A model generated the notes under the pieces. That model made no database searches, was not told the DNA's origin, and was given only the letters and a program-made list of their open reading frames with translations. Positions 24,794-33,659 of a stretch of 33,846 nucleotides of DNA are shown here, piece after piece; position 1 is the first letter of the stretch; every line of letters starts with the position of its first letter. A program made the position numbers and the translations under genes. Source of the DNA: Flavobacteriaceae bacterium (lineage in GTDB: Bacteria; Bacteroidota; Bacteroidia; Flavobacteriales; Flavobacteriaceae); the NCBI GenBank assembly GCA_013001285.1, contig JABDMU010000012.1:1-33846 (forward strand). Reading direction: 5' to 3'.

Positions 24794-25747
24794 TTACTCT
24801 CTGTTTTCGATATTTTTATAAGCGGAAATGATTTTCTTAACGAGTTTGTGTCGGATCACATCCTTATCGTCTAAAAATATCATGCCTACACCATCAACAT
24901 TCTTTAATATTAATAAGGCTTCTTTTAGTCCTGAAATGGTACGTCTTGGAAGATCGATCTGACCTGGATCACCTGTTAACAAGAATTTCGCATTTTTACC
25001 CATTCGTGTTAGAAACATTTTCATTTGCGCATGTGTCGTATTTTGACCTTCATCCAAAATAACAAAGGCATGATCAAGCGTACGACCTCTCATAAAAGCC
25101 AATGGGGCAATTTGAATGATGCCTTTTTCGATGTAACCGTCTAATTTTTCGTGCGGGATCATATCGCGCAATGCATCATAAAGTGGCTGCATATACGGAT
25201 CTAATTTTTCTTTCAGGTCACCCGGAAGAAATCCAAGATTCTCACCTGCTTCTACAGCAGGTCGGGTTAAAATAATGCGTTTTACCTCTTTATTTTTTAA
25301 AGCCTGAACAGCAAGAGCAACACCAGTATAAGTTTTTCCGGTACCAGCAGGACCTATGGCGAAGACCATATCGTTCTTGCGCATACTTTCAACCAGTTTA
25401 CGCTGATTCGCAGTTTGTGCCTTGATCAGTTTACCACCTACACCATGCACCAAGACCTCATTACTTGATTCTGAGGTGGCATATTCATCGCTGGTTCTAC
25501 TGGTTAGCACACGTTCAATCACATTCTCGTCTAGCTTGTTATATTTACCAAAATGCACCATCAACATAGTGAGTCTGCGATCAAATTCCTCAAGGAGTTC
25601 TTCATCGCCATAGGCTCTTATCTTATTGCCTCGTGCTACAATTTTTAATTTTGGAAAATACTTCTTGAGAAGTACGATATTTGAATTTTGATCGCCAAAA
25701 AATTCTTTCGGGGTAATTTCTTCAAGCTCAATTATTAGTTCGTTCAA
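24794..25747 (-). CDS. phoH: PhoH family P-loop ATPase
   Basis: A 317-aa cytoplasmic ATPase of the PhoH/PhoL type, associated by family with RNA metabolism and ribosome maturation. Residues 1-105 include a KH-like fold; the ATPase core has Walker A GPAGTGKT (132-139), the RPAVEAGENLGFLPGDLKEK signature (162-181), Walker B VILDEGQN (229-236) and sensor LTGDPGQIDLP (257-267). It is followed after 6 bp by purC. Upstream, TACATTTG on the minus strand (25904-25911) matches the -7 consensus but would give a leader of about 150 nt. Confidence 0.95.
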   Translation of the reverse strand: MNELIIELEEITPKEFFGDQNSNIVLLKKYFPKLKIVARGNKIRAYGDEELLEEFDRRLTMLMVHFGKYNKLDENVIERVLTSRTSDEYATSESSNEVLVHGVGGKLIKAQTANQRKLVESMRKNDMVFAIGPAGTGKTYTGVALAVQALKNKEVKRIILTRPAVEAGENLGFLPGDLKEKLDPYMQPLYDALRDMIPHEKLDGYIEKGIIQIAPLAFMRGRTLDHAFVILDEGQNTTHAQMKMFLTRMGKNAKFLLTGDPGQIDLPRRTISGLKEALLILKNVDGVGMIFLDDKDVIRHKLVKKIISAYKNIENRE

Positions 25748-25959
25748 AAGCAGAAAATTTTTAATTATAATCGGTTGAGATCTTCTTTAAATAATTAGGT
25801 TTTCAATCTCATTTTCAGTATCCTTTTCATCACAAACAAAATCCAATTTTTGATTTAATCCCTTAGAATAAAAATGGAAAAAATTATGTAGGTTTGTGAA
25901 ACTCAAATGTACATAATTTTAATACATTGAGTGGCAAAAAAATATCAACAATTTTCCCA

Positions 25960-26796
25960 ATGGCAATCATTACTTTAACAACTGATTTTGGAGAGAAAGA
26001 TCACTTTGCTGGTGCTATAAAAGGGGCTATCTATTCTGAACTTCCCGACGTGCGAATTGTTGATATCTCACATTCGGTCTCACCTTTTAATATTCCAGAA
26101 GCCGCATATATCATTTTTAATGGATATAATAGTTTCCCAAAAGGCACTATTCATATCATTGGCATTGATTCAGAATTAAATGAGGAAAATAAGCATATTG
26201 CCATCAAATTAGATGAGCATTATTTTATCTGTGCCAACAACGGCATTATGAGTATGATCTGTGCCGAGATCGCTCCAGAAAAGATTGTAGAAATCAACAT
26301 CCATGATAAGGTTGAAACCAGCTTTCCAGTTTTGGATGTGTTTGTTAAAGTGGCTTGTCATATCGCACGTGGCGGCACATTGGAAGTTATCGGGAAATTA
26401 ATAACAGAAATCAAACCCATAAAGGACATCATTCCGTTTGTGAATGACGAAAAATCCCAGATCATTGGCAGCGTCATTTACATCGATAATTATGGTAATG
26501 TGGTCACCAACATTAAGCGAAAGTTTTTTGATTCAATAGTTAAAGGTCGAGATTATGAGGTGTATGCAAGAAGTTATAAATTCAAAACCATACATAACAA
26601 ATACTGTGATATTGTGAATTTCTCGGTCTCTCCAGAAAAGCGCAATGATGAAGGCAAGGGATTGGTGGTTTTTAACTCCTCAGACTATTTGGAAATCGCA
26701 GTCTATAAAGGTAATCCCGAAACTGTTGGAAGCGCCTCGTCGTTAATGGGCTTAAATTTGAGAGATACTGTGACCATAAACTTTAGTAAATCCTGA
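25960..26796 (+). CDS. S-adenosyl-L-methionine hydrolase (adenosine-forming), DUF62 family
   Basis: A 278-aa enzyme that uses water to cleave SAM to adenosine and methionine. It shows the family pattern: TLTTDFGEKDHFAGAIKG at the N-terminus, VDISHSVSPFNIPEAA, FICANNGIMSM and YIDNYGNVVTNI, the last two forming the SAM-binding interface. The reading frame extends to a TTG at 25927, but ATG 25960 gives the normal start right at the conserved MAIITLTTDFG. It begins a tight unit with the ABM-domain gene 2 bp downstream and the GldFG fusion directly after. A near-consensus TAATTTTA (25914-25921) with TTTG at 25893 could be its promoter. Confidence 0.92.
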   Translation: MAIITLTTDFGEKDHFAGAIKGAIYSELPDVRIVDISHSVSPFNIPEAAYIIFNGYNSFPKGTIHIIGIDSELNEENKHIAIKLDEHYFICANNGIMSMICAEIAPEKIVEINIHDKVETSFPVLDVFVKVACHIARGGTLEVIGKLITEIKPIKDIIPFVNDEKSQIIGSVIYIDNYGNVVTNIKRKFFDSIVKGRDYEVYARSYKFKTIHNKYCDIVNFSVSPEKRNDEGKGLVVFNSSDYLEIAVYKGNPETVGSASSLMGLNLRDTVTINFSKS

Positions 26797-26798
26797 TC

Positions 26799-27095
26799 AT
26801 GTTTGTAAGAATCGTTAAAATGAGCTTTGCTCCCGAACATATACCATCCTTTTTAGAACATTTTGAAATAATCAAATCAAAAGTCAGAAGTTTTCAGGGT
26901 TGCAACTTTCTAGAGTTATATAGAGATCGCGATCAATCCAACATTTTTTTTACCTATAGTTACTGGGAAAAGGAATCCGATTTAGAAGCTTATAGACAAT
27001 CTGATTTATTCAAATCCGTTTGGTCTAAAACGAAACCTTTATTTAACGACAAACCAGAAGCATGGAGTGTTGATAAAATTGTAAGTTTGCCTTAG
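26799..27095 (+). CDS. Antibiotic biosynthesis monooxygenase (ABM) domain protein
   Basis: A 98-aa protein with the dimeric alpha/beta-barrel ABM fold: FVRIVKMSFAPEHIPSFLEHF, the RSFQGCNFLELYRD strand and YSYWEKESDLEAYRQSDLFK. Family members act as small cofactor-free oxygenases, heme-degrading enzymes or stress proteins; this one cannot be placed further. Its stop codon abuts the ATG of the GldFG gene (27093-27096), so it sits inside that operon. Confidence 0.85.
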   Translation: MFVRIVKMSFAPEHIPSFLEHFEIIKSKVRSFQGCNFLELYRDRDQSNIFFTYSYWEKESDLEAYRQSDLFKSVWSKTKPLFNDKPEAWSVDKIVSLP

Positions 27096-29483
27096 ATGCT
27101 AGCAGTACTTAAAAAAGAAATACACACGTTTTTCTCTTCGCCAATTGGTTATTTGGTGATCGCCATTTTTTTAATCCTTAATGGCTTATTCATTTGGGTG
27201 TTTAAGGGCGATTTCAATATTCCCGACAGTGGCTTCGCTGATCTCAGTCCGTTTTTCATATTTACACCTTGGGTCTTACTTTTTCTTATTCCAGCTGTAA
27301 CCATGCGTGCCTTTTCCGAAGAAAAAAAACAAGGTACAATGGAGTTGTTGCTGACAAAGCCTATTTCGCATTTTAAGATCGTTATGGGCAAATATCTTGG
27401 CGCACTTTTATTAATTGTTCTGGCACTTATACCAACCTTATTATATGCTATATCGGTAAATCAATTGGGCAATCCAGTGGGCAACTTAGACCTTGGAAGT
27501 ACCATTGGCTCATATTTGGGGGTTTTATTTCTGGCTGCTTCATATGTGTCGATAGGTGTATTTTCTTCCACACTAAGTGATAATCAGGTGGTCTGCTTTA
27601 TTATCGCCATATTTCTTTGCTTAATTTTTTACATTGGATTTGAAGGCATTTCCGATTTTATTCCAGGCACTTTTGTAGAGAAATTAGGTATGAATGCTCA
27701 TTATAAAAGCATGAGTCGTGGCATAATTGATAGTCGAGATGTGCTCTACTTTCTTAGTGTCATCATTCTATTTATAGCATTTACTACACGACGTATGAAT
27801 GCTCACGATAGATCCAAAACTTTGTCATGGCAAATTGCCTTGCTTCCAATAGGGTTGCTGGTGGTCAATATTTTTTCAGATACTTTATTTACGCGTTACG
27901 ATCTTACCGAAGACAAACGTTATACCTTGAGTGAGGCCACTACAACTATAGTTGATGATATTGAGATGCCATTAATAGTTGATGTCTTTTTAGAAGGCGA
28001 TGGTTTTCCTTCGGAATTTAAACGCTTGCGCTCTGAAACCAATCAAATGCTTGAAGAATTCGCGGCATTGAACAATCAAGTAAAATTTAGTTTTATCAAT
28101 CCGATTTCTGACGAAGCGACACGTGCCAACAACATTCAACAATTATCGCAACGTGGACTCACTCCGATGCAATTGAGCGTTCAGGAAAGTGGAAAAACCA
28201 GTCAGGAAGTCATATTCCCATGGGCTTTGGCAAGCTATGAAGGTGTTACCGTCAAGATCCCATTAATAAAAAATAAGATTGGAGCAACACAAGATGAACT
28301 GGTTTCAAATTCGGTGCAACATTTGGAATACGCCTTCGCAGATGCTTTTAACAAATTAATACATCCTAAACGTCGAAAAATAGCAGTCCTAAAGGGTAAC
28401 GGACAATTAGAAAATAGATATATAGCCGATTATGTAAAAACCCTACGCGATTATTATTTTATCGCTCCTTTCACACTCGATTCTGTTGCGACTGCACCAC
28501 AGCGAACTTTAGACAGTTTAGCGACTTTTGATCTGATCATTTCGGCGAAACCAACAAAAGCCTTTTCAGAACCAGAAAAACTGGTCTTAGATCAATATAC
28601 AATGAAAGGCGGCAAAAGTTTATGGCTTGTAGATGCTGTGGCCATTGAAAAAGACAGCCTTTACAATGAAGAAGGCAAAGGACTCGCTCTTGCAAGAGAT
28701 TTGAATTTAACCGATTTCTTTTTTAAATACGGACTTCGAATCAATCCTGTTTTGGTGAATGACCTCTACTCTGCTCCAATTACTCTAGCTTCTGGAGAAG
28801 GCAGTCAGGCTCAGTTTAATCAGTTGGCATGGTTCTATTCACCATTGATCAATACGCAAGCAAATACGCACCCTATTGTCAATAACCTGAATTTGATCAA
28901 ATTGGATTTCGCCAATCAGATCGATACCTTGAAAAATACACTAAGCAAAACCGTGTTGCTTCAAAGTTCGCTGCTCTCAAAAGTGGAAGGTATGCCGAGA
29001 ATTATCAGTTTAGACCTAGCCAATAAAGAGCCAAATCCATCCGATTATTCCGCGGGATCTCAGATCATGGCTGTTCTTTTGGAGGGGGAATTTACTAGTG
29101 TTTATAACAATAGGGTAAAACCTTTTAAAATTTCGGAAGATAAAAATACGAGTATTCCAACCAAAATGATCGTGGTTGCAGATGGTGATATTGTTAAGAA
29201 TGATGTTGGGCGAAATGGGCCGATGGAGCTTGGTTTTGATCGCTGGACTGGCCAGACCTATGGCAATAAAGAGTTTTTATTAAATGCAGTGAATTATCTA
29301 TTGGACGATGATGGATTGATCAATTTACGATCGAAGGAAATATCAATAGCCTTCCTAGATCAGCAAAAAATAGCTTCTGACAAATCGAAATGGCAATTGA
29401 TCAATATTCTCGGACCTTTGGCATTACTCGGAATCTTTGGGTTTTTATTCAATTACTTTAGAAGAAAAAAATATACTTCATAA
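27096..29483 (+). CDS. gldFG: GldF-GldG fusion, gliding-motility ABC transporter membrane component
   Basis: A single 795-aa reading frame joining two proteins usually encoded separately in Flavobacterium. Residues 1-235 are GldF, an ABC-2 type permease (MLAVLKKEIHTFFSSPIGYL, AVTMRAFSEEKKQGTMELLLTKP, six helices). Residues about 245-795 are GldG: an N-terminal helix (ALLPIGLLVVNIFSDTLF), the RYDLTEDKRYTLSEAT motif, a large periplasmic domain (ABC_transp_aux type) and a C-terminal helix followed by RRKKYTS. By family it works with the ATPase GldA, which is not in this window, and is needed for gliding in some species. The junction near residues 235-245 is clean in sequence, with no sign of a frameshift. 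It follows the ABM gene directly. Confidence 0.92.
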   Translation: MLAVLKKEIHTFFSSPIGYLVIAIFLILNGLFIWVFKGDFNIPDSGFADLSPFFIFTPWVLLFLIPAVTMRAFSEEKKQGTMELLLTKPISHFKIVMGKYLGALLLIVLALIPTLLYAISVNQLGNPVGNLDLGSTIGSYLGVLFLAASYVSIGVFSSTLSDNQVVCFIIAIFLCLIFYIGFEGISDFIPGTFVEKLGMNAHYKSMSRGIIDSRDVLYFLSVIILFIAFTTRRMNAHDRSKTLSWQIALLPIGLLVVNIFSDTLFTRYDLTEDKRYTLSEATTTIVDDIEMPLIVDVFLEGDGFPSEFKRLRSETNQMLEEFAALNNQVKFSFINPISDEATRANNIQQLSQRGLTPMQLSVQESGKTSQEVIFPWALASYEGVTVKIPLIKNKIGATQDELVSNSVQHLEYAFADAFNKLIHPKRRKIAVLKGNGQLENRYIADYVKTLRDYYFIAPFTLDSVATAPQRTLDSLATFDLIISAKPTKAFSEPEKLVLDQYTMKGGKSLWLVDAVAIEKDSLYNEEGKGLALARDLNLTDFFFKYGLRINPVLVNDLYSAPITLASGEGSQAQFNQLAWFYSPLINTQANTHPIVNNLNLIKLDFANQIDTLKNTLSKTVLLQSSLLSKVEGMPRIISLDLANKEPNPSDYSAGSQIMAVLLEGEFTSVYNNRVKPFKISEDKNTSIPTKMIVVADGDIVKNDVGRNGPMELGFDRWTGQTYGNKEFLLNAVNYLLDDDGLINLRSKEISIAFLDQQKIASDKSKWQLINILGPLALLGIFGFLFNYFRRKKYTS

Positions 29484-29522
29484 ATGTTAATAAGTTTGTT
29501 TTATTAAACAAGACTATTAAGA

Positions 29523-29530
29523 TATATTTG
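29523..29530 (+). promoter_or_regulatory. -7 promoter element (TATATTTG) of dnaN
   Basis: An exact TAnnTTTG match 38 bp before the dnaN ATG, predicting a start near 29536. A TTTG at 29495-29498 lies 24 bp upstream, longer than the ideal 19-21 bp spacing. Confidence 0.6.
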
Positions 29531-29568
29531 TAGTTACAAATTTACAAATCAATACGAAAGCGATACAG

Positions 29569-30687
29569 ATGAAATTTATAGTATCAAGTAGTTATTTACT
29601 GAAAGAATTGCAGGTCCTTGGCGGTGTGATTAACAACTCCAACACCTTACCAATTTTAGATAATTTTTTATTCGAACTTAATAGTTCGAAGCTTACGGTC
29701 TCTGCAAGCGATCTGGAAACGACCATGTCTTCAACATTAAAGGTTGAAAGTGATAATGACGGGAGTGTTGCCATTCCAGCCAGACTTCTTTTAGATACCT
29801 TAAAAACTTTTCCTGAACAACCGCTAACCTTTGTAGTAGAAGACAATAATACAGTAGAAATAAGCTCTAATCATGGAAAGTATGCCGTGGCCTATGCCAA
29901 TGGTGAAGAATTTCCTAAAGCTGTTGCTTTAGATGATCCTAGCGCGACTAAGCTGGCAGGAGATATTTTAGCTACTGCCATTAGCAAAACAATTTTTGCG
30001 GCAGGAAATGATGATCTAAGACCAGTAATGAGCGGTGTGTTTTTTCAGTTTTCCACTGATCATTTGACCTTTGTTGCAACAGATGCGCATAAATTGGTAA
30101 AATATACAAGAAGCGATGTTAAGGCTAATCAAGTAGCTGAATTCATAATGCCCAAGAAACCATTGAATCTATTAAAAGGGATCTTGGTAGGGAATGATGA
30201 AGAAGTACTAATAGAATATAACGATTCGAATGCTAAATTTAGTTTTGGAAATACGCAATTGGTGTGCCGATTGATCGATGGCAAATACCCGAATTACGAA
30301 GCTGTTATCCCAAAGGAGAATCCGAATAAATTAACGATCGACAGAACTCAGTTTTTGAATTCGGTACGTCGTGTATCTATTTTCTCGAATAAAACAACAC
30401 ATCAAATCCGACTTAAAATTGCTGGAGCAGAGTTGAATATTTCTGCCGAGGATATTGATTACAGCAATAAAGCCGAAGAGCGCTTAACTTGTGACTATCA
30501 GGGAGACGATATGCAAATAGGATTTAACTCAAGATTTCTAACCGAAATGATCAATAACCTGGATGCTAATGATGTGTTATTGGAAATGAGTTTACCCAAT
30601 CGTGCTGGAATTTTAACACCAAATGATGGCCTTGATGAAGGCGAAGAAGTGACCATGCTGGTTATGCCAGTTATGTTGAATAACTAG
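29569..30687 (+). CDS. dnaN: DNA polymerase III beta subunit (sliding clamp)
   Basis: The 372-aa ring-forming processivity clamp of the replicative polymerase. All three clamp domains are present: residues 1-120 (MKFIVSSSYLLKELQVLGGVI, NTLPILDNFLFEL), about 128-250 (DLRPVMSGVFFQF, FVATDAHKLVKY) and about 250-372 (LIDGKYPNYEAVIP, FNSRFLTEMI) ending in VMPVMLNN. It has its own -7 element and a strong terminator and is 85 bp after the GldFG fusion. No dnaA or origin is seen nearby. Confidence 0.97.
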   Translation: MKFIVSSSYLLKELQVLGGVINNSNTLPILDNFLFELNSSKLTVSASDLETTMSSTLKVESDNDGSVAIPARLLLDTLKTFPEQPLTFVVEDNNTVEISSNHGKYAVAYANGEEFPKAVALDDPSATKLAGDILATAISKTIFAAGNDDLRPVMSGVFFQFSTDHLTFVATDAHKLVKYTRSDVKANQVAEFIMPKKPLNLLKGILVGNDEEVLIEYNDSNAKFSFGNTQLVCRLIDGKYPNYEAVIPKENPNKLTIDRTQFLNSVRRVSIFSNKTTHQIRLKIAGAELNISAEDIDYSNKAEERLTCDYQGDDMQIGFNSRFLTEMINNLDANDVLLEMSLPNRAGILTPNDGLDEGEEVTMLVMPVMLNN

Positions 30688-30707
30688 AAAAAGTACTTGC
30701 TATTAAT

Positions 30708-30747
30708 AAAAAAAGCGCTCATTCCAAATAGGAATTGAGCGCTTTTT
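30708..30747. terminator. Bidirectional terminator between dnaN and the DUF4870 gene
   Basis: AGCGCTCATTCC (30714-30725) pairs with GGAATTGAGCGCT (30731-30743) with one bulged base and loop AAATA. It is flanked by an A-run on the left and a T-run on the right, so it can end both convergent transcripts. Confidence 0.88.
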
Positions 30748-30767
30748 AATTATCTCAAATAAACTAA

Positions 30768-31106
30768 CTAACTAATAAAACTAAGAGATAATGGATATTT
30801 TGGAGTTTCGCCATGACTTGCTTTGATAGCATTGATAATTGGAAAAACTAAGGCTATTACGCATAAGCCTATCAAACCTATAATTCCTAATCCAAAAAGC
30901 AAGATCAATGGAATACAAATAATCATATAAAGGATCAAGCTGATTTGAAAGTTCACAATGTTCTTTCCGTGCTCATTCATTTCATAGACCTTATTTCTAT
31001 TGGTCAACCATAAGATCAAAGGCACGATCAAACTTCCAAAACCAATGACGAAGGTCACAAGTTGGCTGAGATGCGTGAGAACTATAAGTTGTCTGTCGGT
31101 TTTCAT
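30768..31106 (-). CDS. DUF4870 family small membrane protein
   Basis: A 112-aa membrane protein with three hydrophobic helices (about residues 9-32, 50-70 and 72-92 from ATG 31106) and the family pattern LTHLSQLVTFVIGFGSLIVPLILW, EMNEHGKNIVNFQISL and FPIINAIKASHGE. The function of DUF4870 is unknown. The frame is open to an ATG at 31142, but the ATG at 31106 puts the start at the conserved domain and fits family length. Confidence 0.88.
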   Translation of the reverse strand: MKTDRQLIVLTHLSQLVTFVIGFGSLIVPLILWLTNRNKVYEMNEHGKNIVNFQISLILYMIICIPLILLFGLGIIGLIGLCVIALVFPIINAIKASHGETPKYPLSLSFIS

Positions 31107-31176
31107 TTTTTTTACATTTTGATTGATACATATATGACGCAATGGGGCCTAAAAAGTTACATAAATCTTCTAAAAT

Positions 31177-33507
31177 TTATTCTACAACTATTTTTTTTAC
31201 CACACTCCCGTTATCTGATGAGATTTTGAGCAGATATATCCCTGATTTAAAATTAATAGGGATACGTTGAGTATTTTCAATGCTAGTTGTAACTAGTTCT
31301 TGCCCGGCAATATTAAATATGGTCAATAGTGCTGCAGATCTCAGTCCAGAAATAATAAGGTGATCCTTGGCTGGATTTGGAGACACTACAATCTTAAGGG
31401 TCTCAATTTCTTCTAAGTCAAGGGTATCTTCTACTGAATAAAGTGCATCAACCGAAATGTTATTTCCACAGGCATCAGTAAGTGTAAATGTGACATTTTC
31501 GGAAGCACCACAACTAATCGTTCCTGAACCGTTATGACTTACCGTGGCTGTTCCGCAGGCATCTGTACCAGAAAAGCTATTCAGCCATGTGTTAAAGTCG
31601 GCATTTTCAGTCCCATTGCATTCAGCAGTAAAGTCTGATGGCATAATCTGCCATGAAGGATTGATTGTATCTATAATGGTGAAGGTAGCAGTCTTTTGAA
31701 TTTCATTACCACAGCCATCAGAAAGGGTGAAGGTTACTGTTTCAGATCCTGTAGAACCACAAAGGTTACTTAAAGCAGAACCGTTATTTGAAAGCGTTTG
31801 ACTTCCGCAGCCAACTGATCCTGAAAAACTCGAGATCCAGGCACTATAAGCACCACCTGGGTCTGGAGTACCGTCGCATTCAACAACCATATCTGCAGGT
31901 TCAACGGTCCAAACAGGAACATCAAAACTAAGCCGTCTTACGGTTCCAGTGAAAATATTGGTGTAGTACACATTGCCATCTAAGGGATTTTGAAAAAGGT
32001 GCACGATACCATCACCATAACCAGATGGAGCGATTTGATCGATCTGACTTATCCAATTTTGAGAGCCATCTGTAAATGTCGCAACATTGATCCAGTTGCG
32101 TTGGTAATCGCTAAAAATATATTTTCCGTTCATACTACTACCAAGCCCATTACCAACGATATATACGCCTCCAGATGTTGTATTCCCGTTAAAATTTATT
32201 CCTGTGGTAGGTGAGCCAGGGTCATTTATTAAAGGGTCTGTTGCAGTGCTACCAGAAAACCAAGGCACTCTTGCTTCGGGAGTATTTCCATGTCGCCATG
32301 CTACTTCAGGGCGATTATGGACAAAGCGTCTGTTTTCTGGTAAAATAGAGTCGTCATCAAAAGAGGTAGGCTGCAAACAATTATCTTTAAATAATTCATT
32401 GTTTTCATCGGCATTAGTTGTGTTTGTATTTTGATAACCTGTATGTTCGGTTTGGCCTTCAAATAACGGCCATCCTGCGTTCAATCCTGGTTTATCAAAA
32501 ATGTGAATATCTTCCCATGTTCCCCATCCTACGTCAGCTACGTGAATAATACCTGGATTACCATCAGCTGGATCAGTACTTCCGCTACCTGGTTCAATTG
32601 ACATTCTAAATGGGTTTCTTAAACCAAGTGCATACATTTTTGAAATTGGAGCGTTTGGGTCATTACTATCGTATAAAGGATTCGATGGAATTCCTGAGCC
32701 ATCGTCTGGGCTGATGCGTAACACCTTTCCACAAAGCGATGTTGGCATTTGACTTCTAAAAGCACCAACATTTTCTGCAGGTCTGATGATTCCATCAGAC
32801 AGTGCTTGTTGATAATAGGTATGTCCAACACTTCCTGCATCTACAGTGCTGTAGCTGGCATTATCACCAGTAGTGACCAATAGCGTGCCGTCAGTACCAA
32901 AAAGAATTGCTCCACCGGCATGCGACTCATGAAGTAATGCTACACCAGTTTCTTTTGTTTGTCCAATTAATATGGTACGCGTTCCATAATTGGTTGTTAA
33001 AGGCGAACTTCCAATATTCAATTCATAGCGTGTGAGTCTACCTATTGACGCGTCGAAGTAGTCATTGTCATTAGGGTCATAATTCGGTGTTCCAAAATCA
33101 ATGAGATGTTCTCGATCAACCACATAATACAGGTATATTTTTCCGTTGCTCTCAAAGTCGGGGTCTAATGCTATACTGATCATTCCAAAATCTCGCCAGT
33201 CTCCTACTTCATCTGCAATATTTAAAACAGGACTGGATTGAATCACATAGGTTGACCCATTCCAATCACCTACATAAACGCGTCCAGCTTTCGTCCAAAT
33301 AAACATTTGCATACCAGAATCGTTAAAGATAGTTCCCATGAAGACTTCTCCCGCATTTGGAAATGTTGCAGGATTGGATCTATCAATTATAAGATCATCT
33401 ATAAAGCCTTCAGCCAATTGAGAAAAAACCGAGGTTGAAGTCAAAAGCGAAACAGCAACAAAAAAATGGAAAATAAATTTCTTGAGTTGATTTAATAGCA
33501 TAACCAA
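31177..33507 (-). CDS. T9SS-exported PQQ-type glucose/sorbosone dehydrogenase-like protein with two repeats
   Basis: A 776-aa secreted protein. Residues 1-30 are a signal peptide ending in VFSQ. Residues about 35-530 are a GSDH-type propeller (PF07995): GMISIALDPDF, LHESHAGGAILFGTDGTLLVTTGDN with the candidate catalytic His196, YALGLRNPFRMS and DVGWGTWEDIHI with GLNAGWP. Soluble relatives oxidise sugars with PQQ. Residues about 532-615 and 616-700 are two similar cysteine-bearing modules (each with VTFTL(S/T)D(G/A)CGN), HYR-like and probably structural. The last ~73 residues (IVVSPNPAKDH ... GIYLLKISS) are a type A T9SS sorting domain. In-frame ATGs at 33507 and 33501 are both usable. Confidence 0.88.
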   Translation of the reverse strand: MVMLLNQLKKFIFHFFVAVSLLTSTSVFSQLAEGFIDDLIIDRSNPATFPNAGEVFMGTIFNDSGMQMFIWTKAGRVYVGDWNGSTYVIQSSPVLNIADEVGDWRDFGMISIALDPDFESNGKIYLYYVVDREHLIDFGTPNYDPNDNDYFDASIGRLTRYELNIGSSPLTTNYGTRTILIGQTKETGVALLHESHAGGAILFGTDGTLLVTTGDNASYSTVDAGSVGHTYYQQALSDGIIRPAENVGAFRSQMPTSLCGKVLRISPDDGSGIPSNPLYDSNDPNAPISKMYALGLRNPFRMSIEPGSGSTDPADGNPGIIHVADVGWGTWEDIHIFDKPGLNAGWPLFEGQTEHTGYQNTNTTNADENNELFKDNCLQPTSFDDDSILPENRRFVHNRPEVAWRHGNTPEARVPWFSGSTATDPLINDPGSPTTGINFNGNTTSGGVYIVGNGLGSSMNGKYIFSDYQRNWINVATFTDGSQNWISQIDQIAPSGYGDGIVHLFQNPLDGNVYYTNIFTGTVRRLSFDVPVWTVEPADMVVECDGTPDPGGAYSAWISSFSGSVGCGSQTLSNNGSALSNLCGSTGSETVTFTLSDGCGNEIQKTATFTIIDTINPSWQIMPSDFTAECNGTENADFNTWLNSFSGTDACGTATVSHNGSGTISCGASENVTFTLTDACGNNISVDALYSVEDTLDLEEIETLKIVVSPNPAKDHLIISGLRSAALLTIFNIAGQELVTTSIENTQRIPINFKSGIYLLKISSDNGSVVKKIVVE

Positions 33508-33659
33508 TCGGGATTAAAAGGTGTTTGATTTGCTATTAACCATTTAGGTCAAGTAAAGATAACTCAAAAATTTCAATGCCCATATAACTTATCGACAAAT
33601 AGATCATAATTTATTCGAAGTGTAGAATGAAGTAGTTAAATTCTTAATAAATCTAGATT

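Noticed and set aside
25904-25921. AATGTA...TACATT palindrome and TACATTTG as a strong divergent promoter of phoH
   Set aside because: The repeat is only 6 bp, the implied phoH leader would be about 150 nt, and the -33 spacing is wrong; kept only as a weak hint.
25927-25959. TTG start of the SAM hydrolase giving eleven extra residues
   Set aside because: The conserved family N-terminus begins at the ATG at 25960; the extension shows no conserved pattern.
27790-27860. GldF/GldG fusion as a sequencing frameshift artefact
   Set aside because: The frame is continuous, the joining segment is low-complexity-free and reads as normal protein, and both halves are complete.
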